A DNA stretch of 64,000 bases. It comes from Acanthornis magna (Eukaryota; Chordata; Aves; Passeriformes; Acanthizidae). The notes beneath the pieces were generated by a model, which saw only the letters and a list, made by a program, of their open reading frames with translations, was not told the origin of the DNA and did not search any database. Position 1 is the first letter of the stretch; each line of letters opens with the position of its first letter. The translations under genes and the position numbers were made by a program. The stretch covers positions 6,324,001 through 6,388,000 of the forward strand of contig JAWUZG010000001.1 of assembly GCA_036785705.1 (NCBI GenBank), written 5' to 3'. Below, piece by piece: positions 24,236 to 38,300 of this stretch.

Positions 24236-27200
24236 TCACTATAGTTAGAGCCCAAACCTGAACAGTAAAACAACTTCACTGTTCTGAAAACTTCCTGCAG
24301 CAATGATTGAAAAGTTCCTGCCATATGTGGTTTACTGCAAACTCACTTTTCCTCCTTATTTAAACTCTACAATTCAGCTTTGTTTTGTAGCCTTTTCATC
24401 TTCTCACCGTGTCTCATTTCTTCTGCATTTTTTCAGCTGACTGGTAGCCTCTCCTAAATAAAATCCCTCACAGCTATCCAGTAATGGATAATTGGTAGTT
24501 AAAGGGACTACAGAAGAGTTTTTTAATGCCATTCTTAGCTTTCCATTTCTTCTGACTTTTCCCTTCCTTTGTACCTTGAAAATTAATGTAATTAGGTGTG
24601 GTTTCTACAGTGAGCTCACCAGAGATTGTAAATTTGATAAAATGGAAGGTGCAGTGACTGTTTTTTTAGTATTACATATATAAAATGTAGCAACTGCTCC
24701 TGAATAGCTGGAAAACCATTTAATCTAGAAAGATCTCCTGAGTAAGAGCAAATTAGACTTGTAAATGGAGAGCTCTAGGAAAGGGGAATAGAAGTGTCTA
24801 CATTTGTGTGGTATGGCAACACCTCCTCAGATGACGTGTAAAAACATGGGAGAGAAAGGAAAAACACAGATTTGGAAGAAAGAAAGGCGGCACAGACTTC
24901 TCATAGGCAGTCTCATCAAAGGAGGTGGGGAGGTCTTGTAACCTTGAAATCTGAAGTTTTTTTCTGAAAGGCATTGCCCGGGGTAGGGTGAACCTAAATA
25001 ATTATCTTGGCTTCTACAGCTGATAGTAAACTTCAAGAAATCACAAATATCATCTAAACCAAGATGTGAAAATAAGGATTAAATGGCAGGGCATATTTTC
25101 TTCTATTATACTTTCCTTCTGTAACACCCTGCCCAGCTGGGCAAGACTAATAAAGAAGTTGACATAACTTTGCTAAAATAAAAGATTTTCATTTTAAGCT
25201 TGATGAGTATTTAAAGCTGATTTAAGTAATAACACACTTTTATAGTGATCTTATTTCTCCTAAAGAAAAAAAAAAAATCAAAACAATTGGATGTTAGCAA
25301 ATAAGTCATCGCAATATCTAAACTCAAGCAGTCTTAAAATCTCAGGTCTTGTGTATTTCTAATTCATCTGTAGAAGTCAGACTTGTGCCTGACCCACACA
25401 GTGTGGGAAGCCACCACATATGAGTGGTTCTGCCAAGCAACAGAAAGTGAAAGGACAACCTATGACTTGAGGAAAACACATTTACTGGTGACAATTTCAG
25501 AAGAGACCAGCAGTGCCCACAGAGTCCTCTCCAGGATAGTTGAAAAATATCTCCTGAATTTATAGCAATTTGCTTGGCAATGATCTGAATGTAAAACAGT
25601 TTCTTTGGCACTTGTGTACATAGAGGTTATTCTGAATAATCATGTAGCAAAAAGAATGCAATTACCATCACAATATGCAAGAAAAGGACATTTGACTTTC
25701 ACATAGTAGAATTTTGCTTATTTATCTTTTAAGCTTCAGCTGTATCTTGTTTCCAAAGACTTATGCTATTCAATAAATAAATTATCTTCATTGCAGTCTT
25801 ATCTACTTAATAAATTGAAATCCTCACAGATAAGGAACAGAAATATGCTCATCTGACAACTGGGCTTTCCTCTTCCTCGAGAAGACAAAAAAAGTAGTAT
25901 TTGACTCCAGGATTGTTGCACACTGAGTTCTATTTCCAGAAACAAGTTCGGAACTTTTAATGACCTAGCTTATGCAGAAAAAAAAATAGAATATAGGATG
26001 TTAAGACCATAATAAAAGAGTCTGCTGCTTTTTTATTTTTTTTTTTTATTGAGCAGCACAGGTTTTGCAGACCCTTTTTGAATGTTGCAGTTTTCCAAGA
26101 ACAAGACTTGCACCTTTTGTCCAAAGTCCACTAAAAGGTGAGAAAAACTACCTATAAGCTATCTATCAGATTGCCCTTGTAACATCTGTTTTTCTTAAAT
26201 ACAATTTCATTTTTCTCAAAAATAACCCCTTGTTTTCATGTGATATTAATAGCAAAAAAAATTCCCTGCAAATTTTTTATGGTATTTCAATAGAACATTT
26301 AAATACTCCAATACTGGTGTGGTGGAATAAAAAAAATTCAATTTTTTTTAAAATTAGTGTTGTCTGTTAGTATTTGATCTTGATTTTCATGCTTTTCAAT
26401 GTTTCATCTGAAGTTCCATACCTTGGAAAAAAATTGTTGGACCAAATTCTTAGCTTGTTCACAGGAATTAAGGTTTTAAATAAAACATCGCATGAAAAAA
26501 GATTCATAATGCTATCAATTCTCAATATTTTATCTAGTCCTTTGCCCTTCAGGTTGTGGAGAAAACCCAAGGCCATCATTCTTACACATTCATATCAGAT
26601 GGGAAATAAAAACAATTCAATCTGTAAGACGTCCTAAAATTCATGAGTTCATGAGTTCTCATCTCTTTTTAAAAAAAAATCTCATGACGTATTGTGCCTG
26701 GCTTGTGATTTTTTGAATGTCTGGCTTTGAGAGTACAGTTAAATATAGAATGTTCATTAATTTTCTTCAATTTGCTGTTCAAGCTTAGCTGTTCAAATCT
26801 TTCTACCTCTACATTCAGGTTTCCATTTAACTATCTGACCCCTTTTCAGAAAAACAGTCAACTGTTTACTTAGTACAATGCTATAACTTCAATGTTCTAA
26901 ATGTTGTGTTTTGTTATAATAATGTAATCGTGTTCAACACTCTTTGTAAAAATGTTTTTTTTTCCTGTGTTGTTTTCATGAAGCTTTATGCTCTTCTTAA
27001 AATCTTCATTAAACATCTGCTAAAGAATTTGATACTTCAATATCCCCTTATTGCTGAAACTATCTAGTGAAGAAGATGGGAACATCTAGGAAGTGTTTAA
27101 AAGTGAAAATATCTAGACCTGCTAGGCTGGTAAGCAACAGGAGAGCACTGATAAATCTTTGTAGAAAAAAAATGTGTAGTATTAATATCATTTAGAGGGT

Positions 27201-27594
27201 AGCACAGTTAAGACAGAATTTTTTTTTTTAATTCGCATTTTATTATCTGATCTAGTAAGTATTCGTCTTAATTGCAAAGTGTTAATAATGCCCAAGGGGA
27301 AACAAACAATCTTACGGCTGAAGTTTCAACTTCAGCCAAGCATAGTGGGGAGAGAGATTCATCTACTTCTTCCTCTGCATTTGAAAGGGCTTTCTAATCT
27401 CTACAATCTTTCTCTGTTTATTAATATAATATTTGATTTTGGAGCTCTTCAATGCTGGCAATAGAAGTATCCTATTCTTTATTATAGCACAGAAAATGGA
27501 GTTTGTCCCTTACTCTGATCAGACAGACATAGTCATACCATTACCCTTAATTGACCTCATATATTATCTACCCAACACACAATTTTTTTTACTG

Positions 27595-27778
27595 TAAGGG
27601 TGACCAAAGGCTGGAACAAGTTGTCTTGAGGAGTTGAGAAGTTTCTTACCTTGAAGATATTAACAAACAGACATGGTCCTGGTCTGCCAGCTCTAGCTGA
27701 CCTTGTGACAGCAGAGATTGGACTAAATGATGGCAGAGGTCACTTCCAACCTTATCAGAGTGAGCTTCTGTGAATTAC
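27595..27778 (+). mobile_element. CR1 LINE 3' end fragment
   Basis: Motifs in CR1 order: GGCTGGAACAAGTTGTCTTG, GCCAGCTCTAGCTGACCTTG, AGATTGGACTAAATGATGGC, AGAGGTCACTTCCAACCTTA and a TTCTGTGAATTACTG tail. It is 5'-truncated, with no coding capacity. Confidence 0.85.
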
Positions 27779-28779
27779 TGTTTATTGTTACAATATTTCC
27801 AAAATTTCTGTTTTAACTGGGTCTTGGTTTGGGAATTATATCCCACTGAATTTGAACAGAACTTATAAAAAGTATGATGAGAATCAGCCTTCTATGTCTC
27901 AGTATCTAAACTAAGTAAGATTGAAGTAACAGTGAAAAGTTTTTACAGTTGGCTTTGATTACAGTTAGGTCCAATTCTATTTCAGTAAAGTAAATATCTG
28001 GCAAATTAATAACCTTTTTCTTCAAAATGACGGTTTTCCTTTGTTGTTGTCTGCAGTCCCTCCATGCATAAACCTTTTGAAAACAGATCACTTATTGGAA
28101 TGCTTAGACACATGATCAGAGGTAACTTTTTTGTTGCTTTGTCATAAATATCAGTTCCCAGTATCTCTAATGTTCTGTTGATTTATGGTCCTCTGAACAA
28201 TTTTGCTGCCTTGCCAATAATTCATTCCTAGTATGTGTTTTAGGGGAAAGTGTTTTAAAACATAACCTTTTAGATTAAAAGCATCAATTAAATGAAGTAA
28301 ATGTGCTATAATTACAACAGAGATACATGGATAGGTCTCAGAGAAGACTGACTAAAAAGCTAACTGTGAACACTTAAATGTCAGCTTAATTATTAATGCA
28401 AAATTTACTGTTTGTCACAGATGATTAAATATACCTCCTAGATTGTAGTTATTCCTGTACAAATTGGAAGGTGCTGCATATCTTGCTGTTTGATATCCTC
28501 CTGATTATGTATGTAGTCTACTCCAGTGAAAGCTTTCTCTGAAGCTGGCTGGTCAGTCTTTATGCAATTTAATGTGTGGCATACCTACTTTGAGCGCCAT
28601 GACATAAACAGCTCTTTCTTTTCAAGCAGAAATTCATGCTATGATTAATTCCATGGAATTGTATCAATCTTTAATTGTTGTGTATTTGGGTCAAAAAAAT
28701 GTTCATATTTATATTTCATAAGAATTAGATCTCAGCATCTGAACATGAAGATGCTAATATTAGATCTGTATTTTTGAGG
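27779..28779. other. Intergenic, nothing recognised
   Basis: AT-rich sequence of about 1 kb with no gene, repeat family or structured element that I can support. Confidence 0.5.
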
Positions 28780-29300
28780 ATGGCAAGGTTTTGGTAGACA
28801 GGAGTTACAGGGGTGACTTTTGTGAGAAGATGCCAGAAGCAAGTCTGACAGAACCAGAACAACCCAGATCCAAGACGGAGCCACTGCTGGCCAAGGCTGA
28901 GCCCACCAGCGATGGTGATAGTGGTGCAAAGTTACAGTGCAGGAGGAATTGCAGCTGGAGAGAAAAGTGAGAATACATGAGAGGAACAGCCCTGCAGAAA
29001 CAAAAGTCAGCAGAAGGAAGGGCAGGAGGTGCTCCAGGCACCAGAGAGATTCCCTGCAGCCCATGGGGAAGACCACGGTGGAATAGATGTTCCCCTGCAG
29101 CCCATGGAGGACCCCATGCCAGAGCAGGTGGACAGCCCAAGGAGATTGTGACCTTGTGGGAAGCCCACACTGGAGCAGTCTCCTGGCAGGACCTGTGGAC
29201 CCGTGGAGAAAAGTGGTCACGCTGGAGCAGTTTTCCTGGCAAGGTTTGTGACCTGAAGGACTGCATTTGTTCCTGCGTCAACACTGTCTGATATGTTCTT
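28780..29300 (+). mobile_element. Avian LTR-like dispersed repeat, copy A
   Basis: This GC-rich island contains AGCCACTGCTGGCCAAGGCT and GAGCCCACCAGCGATGGTGA, followed by irregular internal repeats built on 'CTGCAGCCCATGG', 'CCCACACTGGAGCAG' and 'CTCCTGGCAGGACCTGTGG'. The pattern matches a family of avian endogenous-retroviral LTRs as I remember it, and a second copy lies in the window at about 35,080-35,375 in the opposite orientation. No gag, pol or env remnant is visible next to it, so a solo LTR is likely. The overlapping long frames (up to 167 codons, both strands) are products of the GC-rich repeat. Confidence 0.65.
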
Positions 29301-32300
29301 GCCTTCAATGTGCTTGTTTGTCTCCTGCGAGGTCATACAATCAAATCCCTTTTTCAGCCTCCATTTTACCAGGGTTTAAAAAACTGTGTATTTGATACTA
29401 ACTCCTAAAACGGGCTTTGTAGTACTCTTGGTTGAATTTTTTTATCTGCTTTACTTCAAGTTATTTTCTCTTGAACCTGAATGACCGTAGTTGATATAAA
29501 CAGCATTGCAGATGAGAGGAAGACCTTAAGGTCTTTCATAGTGACATTACAAATTTTCTTTCTTTACAGAAAATATAAAGCCTGAAACAGTTTTAGATTG
29601 TCTTTGCTGTTTTTCAGAACTTTCTCACATCAATACTTTCTAGTCATCCTGTAACAGATATATTTACCCATGTTCTTTTCCTCTGTTATTTCAGACTCAC
29701 CCTCTGCATTGTGGCATCAATTCCTGTTGTTTAGCCTTAAGTTCACAAGCTATAGAATTTCACTTCATTTCTATTATTACCGTCCTCAAGGTCATCCAAT
29801 TTTTCCTCTATGGAAGAGATTTTTCAATTCTTTTCTGTACAGATGATGACTCCAATTCTTTTTAATCAGAGAATCTCATTAACCCACTCTTCCACTTTGT
29901 GCCAAGGACATCAGATAGCATATTAAAAAGATTAACCTCATGACCAGTTCTCAAAAAGTTCTACTTGCAAGCCTTCCCCAGCTTGTTCTGCTCTTCTTTT
30001 TGTTTTTCCATATTTCTTGCTTTCCTTTTTTCCGCAACCTAAATATCTTGATCTTCTCCAGTTTTCAGCAGTGAGGCAGTATCTCAGGTATTTCACTGAT
30101 ACCCTGAGAGGTAAGATGCAGCCAGCTTCTGAGAAAAATGAAAATTCAGTCTCATATCAGTAAAAATTTTGGTTAATCTAGACTGGTAAACTCATTCTTC
30201 CTCATATACTTTTACATCAATATATCAAGACAAACACCTCCTTTTTTTCAGTATGAACATTCATAGGAGCAAGAAGGTTCAGGAACAGTAAAGTAATTTG
30301 ATAGATGAAAGGCAGACCTAGAGTGTTACCTTGCTTTCTCTCCTGACAGTGAAATGGGTGAGAGAAATGTAAAAGGAAATGCATGTAGGGTTTTATTTGT
30401 GCACAGAGAGGTAAAAAGTAATGACCTGCAGGAAAGGTCCCCGGTTAGGAACATAAAATATGACAACCACAATATATTTCAGTGTCCTTTACTCTGGTGG
30501 TCATCTTCTCTTTTTAATCCCAGGTTTAAAGAAAAATCTTTTATATATTCCCAACTTTCCCCTTTCCACACCCCCTTTTCCACCCTCAACTCTCTGGGGC
30601 CTACCCTGAGAAGCAAACTGAAATCATTAGTAGTCAGGCATCTAACTCGCTGCATCTTAGAAAATGCAATTCTTGCCTACTGACATATACAAGTGCTCAT
30701 ATAGTGTAGAAGACGTGGCCCCTGGTAACTTATAGATAAAAGAAATATGGATAAAGAAAAAGAAATGGATAAAGTCAAAGCCAGCTGAACACATGCAAAG
30801 GGTCATTCCTTTGATTCTCCTGCTCAATACACTTTATCCATTCTCTCCTATATGCTTAACTGGAAAAGGAAAAGGAAAGGAAAAAGCAAAGGAGACAAAA
30901 CCTAAAACCTTTTTCAAAAATTATGTCTTGTGCTGCCTAGGGGTTAGCATTAAGTTTAGCTTAGCTCTGGCTTTTTATGAACCTTTGACTGCTTCTTCTA
31001 AGAAACAATAAATCATTACCATTGCCAACTTTTGTTCTGCAATATTACATATATGGAAACTAGATTTGAAAGGCACATTGCAGACCAAAAAGCAAAGGCA
31101 ATGCTTTCAACACAAAAGCAAGTTATTTCAACCAGAATCAGCTAATTTGCTGAGTTTGGGTTCTCCTCTTTGCATACCACATCATTTTCTCTGTGCAAAT
31201 TCTCAAAATAAACTTTACATCTCTTTCTGAAGACCTGGCCTTTTTCTTCCTCCCTCCCCACCTTGTATTATCAAAAGTATTAAAAATCCTTTTTAAATTT
31301 CTCGTTAACCTTTCAACAATAAGAAAAATGTTGAATGTAATTCTTGTTTTGTGAATTACCATAAAGAATAGGAACACAGGTAGGAAGAAGTCAACTCCTA
31401 TGTCAGATTTTTTGAAGATGGTATTAATTGTTGTTTGGGCTGTTTGGGTGGTGTAAAATTTACTTTATCTGCAGCATTAATTTTTTTTTCATTGATATTG
31501 ACATCTTTGTGCTTATGGACTTTTCTCTAAACACATAGGACATTTGTCTGCCTGTGCATAAGGAACAGTAGCATTTTGAAAATTTTCTCCAGAAATTTTG
31601 CAAAACTGTCCATTTACTGCATGCAATGTCTTAATTCTGTAAAACCAAATAAAGAAATACTTGCAAATAGTTATGATGCAGTGAAAACTTCTAGATGAAC
31701 TTTCTGTCTAATGCAGCCGTCATGACCTCTGTCAGCAGTTAGCACTTCTGTGCCCTGCAATGGAACGCAGCTCAAGGGAAATATATGACAATATCAGAGA
31801 ATGAGAAGCCCTGGCACAAGGTGACTGTAGTCTCAGTAATTTCTTTAGATAATGAAAATTGCAAGGGGTTGTTTGTCCTGAGCTGTAGAGGACAAGGTAA
31901 ATAATTAATTACAGCTTTAAAGTAGCTATAAGAAAAACTGTTTATTAAGGTTAAAAAGAAAAAAAAAAGAGGTCCTGTTCTTTAGGAAATTTTCCTTCTG
32001 TCTGTATTTTATACTGATATCATTAGATTATTGATGTTAAGTACTTGTGACCTTTGAGTGGAGTTTGGAACAGGCAACTTAAATCTACTTTTAAAATACT
32101 TTTTTCTCCTCCTAATGCTCCCTGAAGACTTAATTTTCCCTCTTCCACACTAACAGTGTTCATTTTATAGCAGATTGATGTTCTTATAAAAACAATAGTA
32201 CATTTGGTGTCCTTTTTAGAAAGTTGTCTAGCTATAAGCAATATTTCCAGTAATTACAGTTCAGTTGGAGGAAAGGCTGAAAAACATGGCAAAGTATGTA

Positions 32301-35079
32301 CAAAAAGGGACATAAAAACAATCAAGTAGACAAAAATACCTTCTGAATACGGTGAACTTTTGAGACCCAATCAAATCTACGCTCTTTTCTAAAGGGAGGG
32401 GCTCTAAGGGACTCTATTTTATAATGTTTGTCATGATTTCTCTGATCAGTATTAAGGAACTGAGCCTACTGTTCCACAGATGACCACACAGTCCTAGAAA
32501 TAGCATTACTTTTCTTGTCACTTTTAACTACAAGACAATTAACAGTAATGAGTTTGAGAACATTCTATCTCCACAGCTGAAGAAAGTAATATATTTTCTC
32601 CAGAACTTGCCAGACAAATCCCTGAATCATGTCTAGGAATATTCAGCATATTTTACCATGTTTTAGGGCAAGAAAAACCTTTAATTTCTTGCTTCTAATA
32701 GTACAGTGAAAGTAGGAGAGCTGTGCAAGAAATAGAGCCAATCCTGACTGAGATTAACTCACTGTATTGTTTTACAGAAAACATATTGAATTTGACAGTC
32801 AGAGGTAAAAGAGCTCGCCTAAAGTATTAGGAACAAGATAATAAACTACATTTACAGAAATTTTTTCCACTATTGGAAAACTTCAATCAAAGCTGTATTA
32901 CATTAAGTCATAAATACGCTCTTCCTTCGGGAAGACAGAATGGGATCTTTTAAAAAAGTTTGTTAATGAGGAGATAAAATGTTTCGAGAAATGAAAAGCA
33001 TTTGTACTAACAGCATAAGCAGTTGTTTTGGCTTGATTTTGTTCATGCCTCTGGAAATGTATAGCAAGCTTGCAGGCAATGGAAGGAAACATGATTTATA
33101 ATAGATATAAAAGGCAAAGTTCCACCTTCAAGCGTGAGGGCAGGAAATAGGATTGTGGCTGAGCATAAATGTGCTTCACAATTCAAGCTTCATTTTCTTC
33201 TGGTGCAGTCCCATGGTATCAATGTGTTGTTGCCTATGGTGGAAGTTACTTCATAACTAATTCCTGAAAATTGTGTGATTTCATTTAAAGCTGAGGTTAT
33301 AAGGCTGCTGAACAGATCCATGTGTGTTTCAGAGGAAAAAATAATCTGTGCCAGAGTTATCTGATGTTTTATCACTCTGTAAATTATGTCTCCTTCCATG
33401 GACTGAGAGCATGGGGATAGTCCATGGCTTCTGGGCTCTCTACCAGGGCTCACAAATCATGATCGTGTTCAGACAGTGTAAGTCTTGATGCAGGACTAAA
33501 GGGAGTCAGTGGGATTTTTCACTGATCAATGACTTGCAGTTGTAGACTTCTATCGAATTCAAAAGCCACCTGCTGGTGTGTCTCTTTGGGGAAGATGTCA
33601 ATCCAATTAACTGTTAAGAGGTTCAGCACTTGAGAAATGAATGTGTTTGATCAGCCTTATTTTGCTAGTACATACAGCGTCTGTGTTGTCTATTTTTGCC
33701 ATTAATTAGGAAGCATTTGGTGATACAGGGCATGAAAGTAAGTGCACCATTCAAATTTGCAGCAATGTCCGCTGGCATTTTTCTGATTTTTAAGTTCAAG
33801 TATGGAGACAGAAGAATAAAACTACAGATGGATGTTTAAAAATAAATACTAATGTCTTTATAATTCTGAATAATTTCCAAAAGTAATATCTATAGGCGAA
33901 TGAATGCTTGAAGTATAGAAAGAATCAATTAGAAAGGTATGAGCTACAATTTTTTTTTCCAAAAGTTCATCAAAATTTAGATTAATCACATGTATATTAT
34001 GCTTATATAATTACATACCTCCTGCCCTAAATAAGCAGAAGGAAGATAAAAATGAGGAGGCAATAGAAAAAATACTGAATGCAGACAAGTTAATGATAAA
34101 AAAAGACTAATTGCAACAGGATAATGATTTCATTCTCTATGTTTTATAGCTTCAATGGATGTATGTTAGTAAGCCTTGCTGAACTAAGAATAAAAATGGA
34201 AATCTGGTATTTAGATTTAAAGTATATAACACTTAAAGACATTAAGGTGGTTGAAGTGTGAAATTTTATTTCACGTGTTCTGATTATCAAAATTCTGAAC
34301 TGTTTCAACCAGCTTTATTGCTTCATATGTTTGCAAGGAGATACCACACTTTAAATGTTAGGCTATATTCTTAACTGAGATATCTTTGGAATAAATTATC
34401 TATGAATATTATTTTTTTAATAAGGTATCTGGAACATCACAAAGAAGATACATTGTTTAGGAGAGGTAATCATTAGCGGAAAGAGGCATTTGGTTTGTTT
34501 TTATGCATCTAACCGAGAGAAACGAACTTCTGTTCCTCAGAGGTCTTCAAAACAGACCTTATATCTATTTTCTGCAGTTTTCTGCAGAAGTAATAGAACA
34601 ATTTTATCACAATTAACCTTAAAACACTAAAGGTTATTCTAGAAGACTGTTTTTGCCAAATGAGCCCTTACTTGAAAAAAAACACCTCCTTGCAAGATCA
34701 CTCTAGTACAGAAGAATAGGAAAATGTCATATGAGGGAACGTACAGGAGATGGAAATGAAGTTGGTTACCGATATTTTCTTTAGTTCAAGTGCAAGGGGA
34801 GAATAACCACTGTTTCTTGCCAAGGTAAAGCAGTAGTCATCTTGGATTGGAAAGGATTTTTTAAAACTTTGAGGCAGAAAACTAGCAGTTGCCTCTAACC
34901 TTGTATTCTCTCCGTCTGTATCCAGACATATGAATTTGCAGAAAGGTTGGGACAAACACTGAGATAATGAGGAACAACATTTGCATACACAGAATTTCTG
35001 GTCGTATTTCTACCAGTAACAGAAACCTTGCATTCAGACATATAAAAAATTTATCATTAATATAATTATAAAATGAACA
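29301..35079. other. Intergenic AT-rich DNA, no gene found
   Basis: About 5.8 kb without a recognisable gene. There is an A/G-rich stretch near 30,863-30,899 (GGAAAAGGAAAAGGAAAGGA). A moderately complex segment at about 33,380-33,800 contains a TTAATTAG homeodomain-type core and a short inverted repeat around CCATGGAC/GTCCATGG near 33,397-33,426. None of this is enough to call an element. Confidence 0.55.
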
Positions 35080-35375
35080 TCTTGGTAACCCCATGGGTCC
35101 TTCAGGAAAAACTTGCCCCACTATGGGACCAGTAATGACAGCACCAGCCACATTCTTGCCAGGAGCCTGCTTCACTGTACGTCCTTCCTTCAGGGAGTAT
35201 TCACTGGCTCCAGTGTTGGGTCCTCCATGGGCTGCAGTGTGGATATCTACTCTGGCATTTTCCCCTTCCTGGGCTGCCAGGAACACCTGCTCTGGTGGCT
35301 GGAGTGCCCCTTCCCTGGCCCCTGATCTGTTTGTACTTCTGCTATTCATCCCACACAGGTGTGTATTGCATTGAA
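35080..35375 (-). mobile_element. Avian LTR-like dispersed repeat, copy B
   Basis: The reverse complement carries the same motif order as copy A at 28,780-29,300: GGCACTCCAGCCACCAGAGC, ACTGCAGCCCATGGAGGACC, CAACACTGGAGCCAGTGAAT and AGGCTCCTGGCAAGAATGTG. The two copies are clearly diverged, so both insertions are old. Overlapping frames of 93 and 155 codons are not genes. Confidence 0.65.
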
Positions 35376-38300
35376 AATAAATTAAACAATTCCTTTTAAA
35401 ATAGTATTTATATTTATATTATATTATTTAAGGGAAATAAGGGTCAATAATGTGTGGGGAATGAAGTTGGCGTTTTAGAGGTGATGGAAATACTCTAAAA
35501 AGTGAGGATACAGCTCTGAATATGATTTACGCTATGTCACAATAAGCTTCATAGTAACATAATTCAGCATTTTCTGTTTAGATCTGCTTTCTTCTATATT
35601 TTAATGAGCAAATATGTCAATTTTTAAGTTACATTTCTTGGACAAATTTACATATTATATGGCAATTGTGAACTACTTTTGCTAACACAAAGTCTTCAGA
35701 AGCTTGAAGATACTGGATATTTTGTGTTTGCATATTTAACATTTCTGAATGGCACCTTTCTACTCTTCATGTACAATAGAAGCACATGGGAAGTGAAATT
35801 TTTTAACAAAAGTTGTGAACTGAAGACAGAAATGCAATTTTTCAGTTCTTGATTTAGTAATTTGGGAGTTTCTTTTCCTACTTATCTTAGTGGTCTCTTA
35901 CAGCCATTGCAATGAAGAGAGAGACTTGAAGAAAATTGCTTTGACTCTGCAAAGTGTGACAGACTTGATAGCTACCACAATGAATCAGAATGTGCCAAGG
36001 TGGCAGTTCCCTCACGGTGAACTCTGTTATTGATCCAGACCTGAGTCAAGGAAAATGCATAAACCCCCTTATACAAACTCCAGAGACAGGCAATCAGCAG
36101 ATCCTGAAAACCAATTCAAAGTTACTAGTTTCTACATAAACCTCAGAAAGCGGCCAGCAAACTGTTGAGGTGAAAACATGTCACCTAAAGTTTCAGCTTT
36201 CCAATCCAAAGTTGATAGCTTCAGTCAGTGGAGACAACTAATCAATTACCTGGCGTGAATAATGATGGACTTTCAGAAACTTCTTCAAACTATTACTCAG
36301 CTGCTGAAATGTGTTAAAACATGACATTGATAACGAATACAGAGTGAATGATTTGGAAGACCTATTGCTTGCAGAGAGCAAGGACATTTCCCTTGCCCAG
36401 TATACATAAATTTTACCATAATTCATTTTGCATGTGGCTGTGGAATACACAGGAGTTAAAGCAAACCAAAACTAGCAGTCTAACATTGTAATACGTAGTC
36501 CAATATTGTAGTGGTCTAAAATAAGCTTCAACCATGTGATTATGAGATCATGGAAAGTACTACAAATTTTAATAGGAATTTTCACAATATTTAAATGGGG
36601 TTTTTATATATATTAATGGATAATTTACTTGCACAAGTTTTTATTTTCTACAGGTATACATATATATGGGTATATTAAAGCATAGTATAAAGCAGGGTGA
36701 GACTTTAAAGGTATTTCAGCAATAGGATAGCTGTCTCTAAAGGATTAAGGATTGGTCATGTGGACAGTTTTGTGTCACACTGGAAACAGAAGGTACCTCA
36801 TTTGAATCTTGTCTTGGGGACTTTCATTCCAGCACTGTCTGGTTTTCTGCCTATAGTAGCTTCTTAAAACCCATCTAGAAGAGGTCATGCCTGTTATGGG
36901 TGAGCTCGAGGGCAGCTGGTAGGAGTAAACAAACAGCTGTCACACTAATTTTTATTCCACTTAAAACATGACATAGCAAATGCACAGACGAAGCTTACAT
37001 GCGAAGAAACACTGAATGAGCCCACCCAAATGTTCAAGTTACAGTAAAGAAAAAAAATCTGAGCTCCTCATAGACATTCACAGAATCAGCAAAGTAATCT
37101 TAATCTATAATCCTTGTGTGATGTAATCTGCTTTGGTCTATGGGCAGAAATCATGCTAGGTCAGCTCATTCCAGTTATTCTTTGGGTTTGTCCTTTTCCA
37201 TTCTACTAACTGAGAACTAAGGGGAAAAAATGAAATGGGTAAAAAATATTAGACTGTGAATATTAAAAATCTTTACCACTTTGATACCTTTAAGAATTTG
37301 CAGAAATGAGCAAGTAATTTGTGGAAACTTTTGTGAAGAAAACAGATTTTACTAGTTGTATAGCCAATAAAACATTTCTTTTTAAAAAATACAACACTGA
37401 TAAAAAACAGTCTACATAAATATGCTGTTAGCTAAATGAGAATTCCACCTTGCCCGTTAGTTTTCTTGAGGAATGGTGGTTATCAGTTACAAGGCAGCGT
37501 TAGACACCAGCTCAGACAGGGAAAGAAAGTGTGAACTGGCAGCTGTCCAGAGTTGGGTTTGTGTGTGTGAGAGTAGGGCACGTGGCAAATGTGTTTTGGA
37601 AGAGGACTGGCTATGCTGTGCATCTTTTTTGTTCACTACTGCCTATATCTTCATTAATTATCTTACTGACGGTTTTCTAAATTAAAAAGGACTGTTTGTA
37701 AAAATACATAATAAGTAACATACAACACTGATGTATTCCTGCCCTAAAAGTAATGGGGTTTCAAGTAAAAATATCTTGGATAAGCTAAACCTTATATAAG
37801 ATGGTTATGTTATAAAACAGTGCGTGGAATTGAATCACTCTCCTGCTATGTTGAGTTGGAATCACTGATTTTGCAGTCTGTGTTCAGTATTAAGGGCTAC
37901 ACAAAATACTCTGTTGCGCCAGGGAGGATATGAAGAGATTAGAGAGACTAATATATCACAGACTAACCTCTTTGCTCTGGACATTCGCAGGGACACAGGC
38001 AATTCTCATTCTGCTGCTTTCTGGAGCCACTAGATATCAAAACAAACAAAAAGAAATCAAGATTATAAGGAAAGCTGAAGTTCAAGGTAAGCAATTCTTT
38101 TATTAGTTATAATTTTCCATGTTGAGCAGATTTTCCACACCAGATTGTGAGTGTGTGTACCAGCTATAATTTTTAGGGGAAAAAAAAAAGAACATTAGAG
38201 GCCGAACAGTTACTATCAGCAACCAATTCACCTTTTGGTTTATATTTCCTTATTAGAATTCCTGAATAATAGTATTGCTGATCCCAACTTTTTTTGAATT

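Larger units (their letters stand above)
18646..27594. other. Intergenic AT-rich DNA, no gene found
   Basis: About 9 kb without a recognisable gene. It contains a G/T-rich low-complexity block (19,980-20,196), an A/C-rich block (24,017-24,235), and a stretch with locally raised CpG (20,690-21,140) that may be a conserved non-coding element. The segment at 21,820-21,990 is GC-richer than its surroundings and could be an old repeat, but I cannot name it. Confidence 0.6.

Noticed and set aside
23961..24239. Lys/Thr/Pro-rich frame and its Phe/Cys-rich mirror
   Set aside because: They are produced by the A/C-rich simple repeat.
28732..29308. 162- and 167-codon minus-strand frames and a 104-codon + frame
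   Set aside because: They fall in the GC-rich LTR-like repeat. Frames overlap on both strands with no conserved protein signature.
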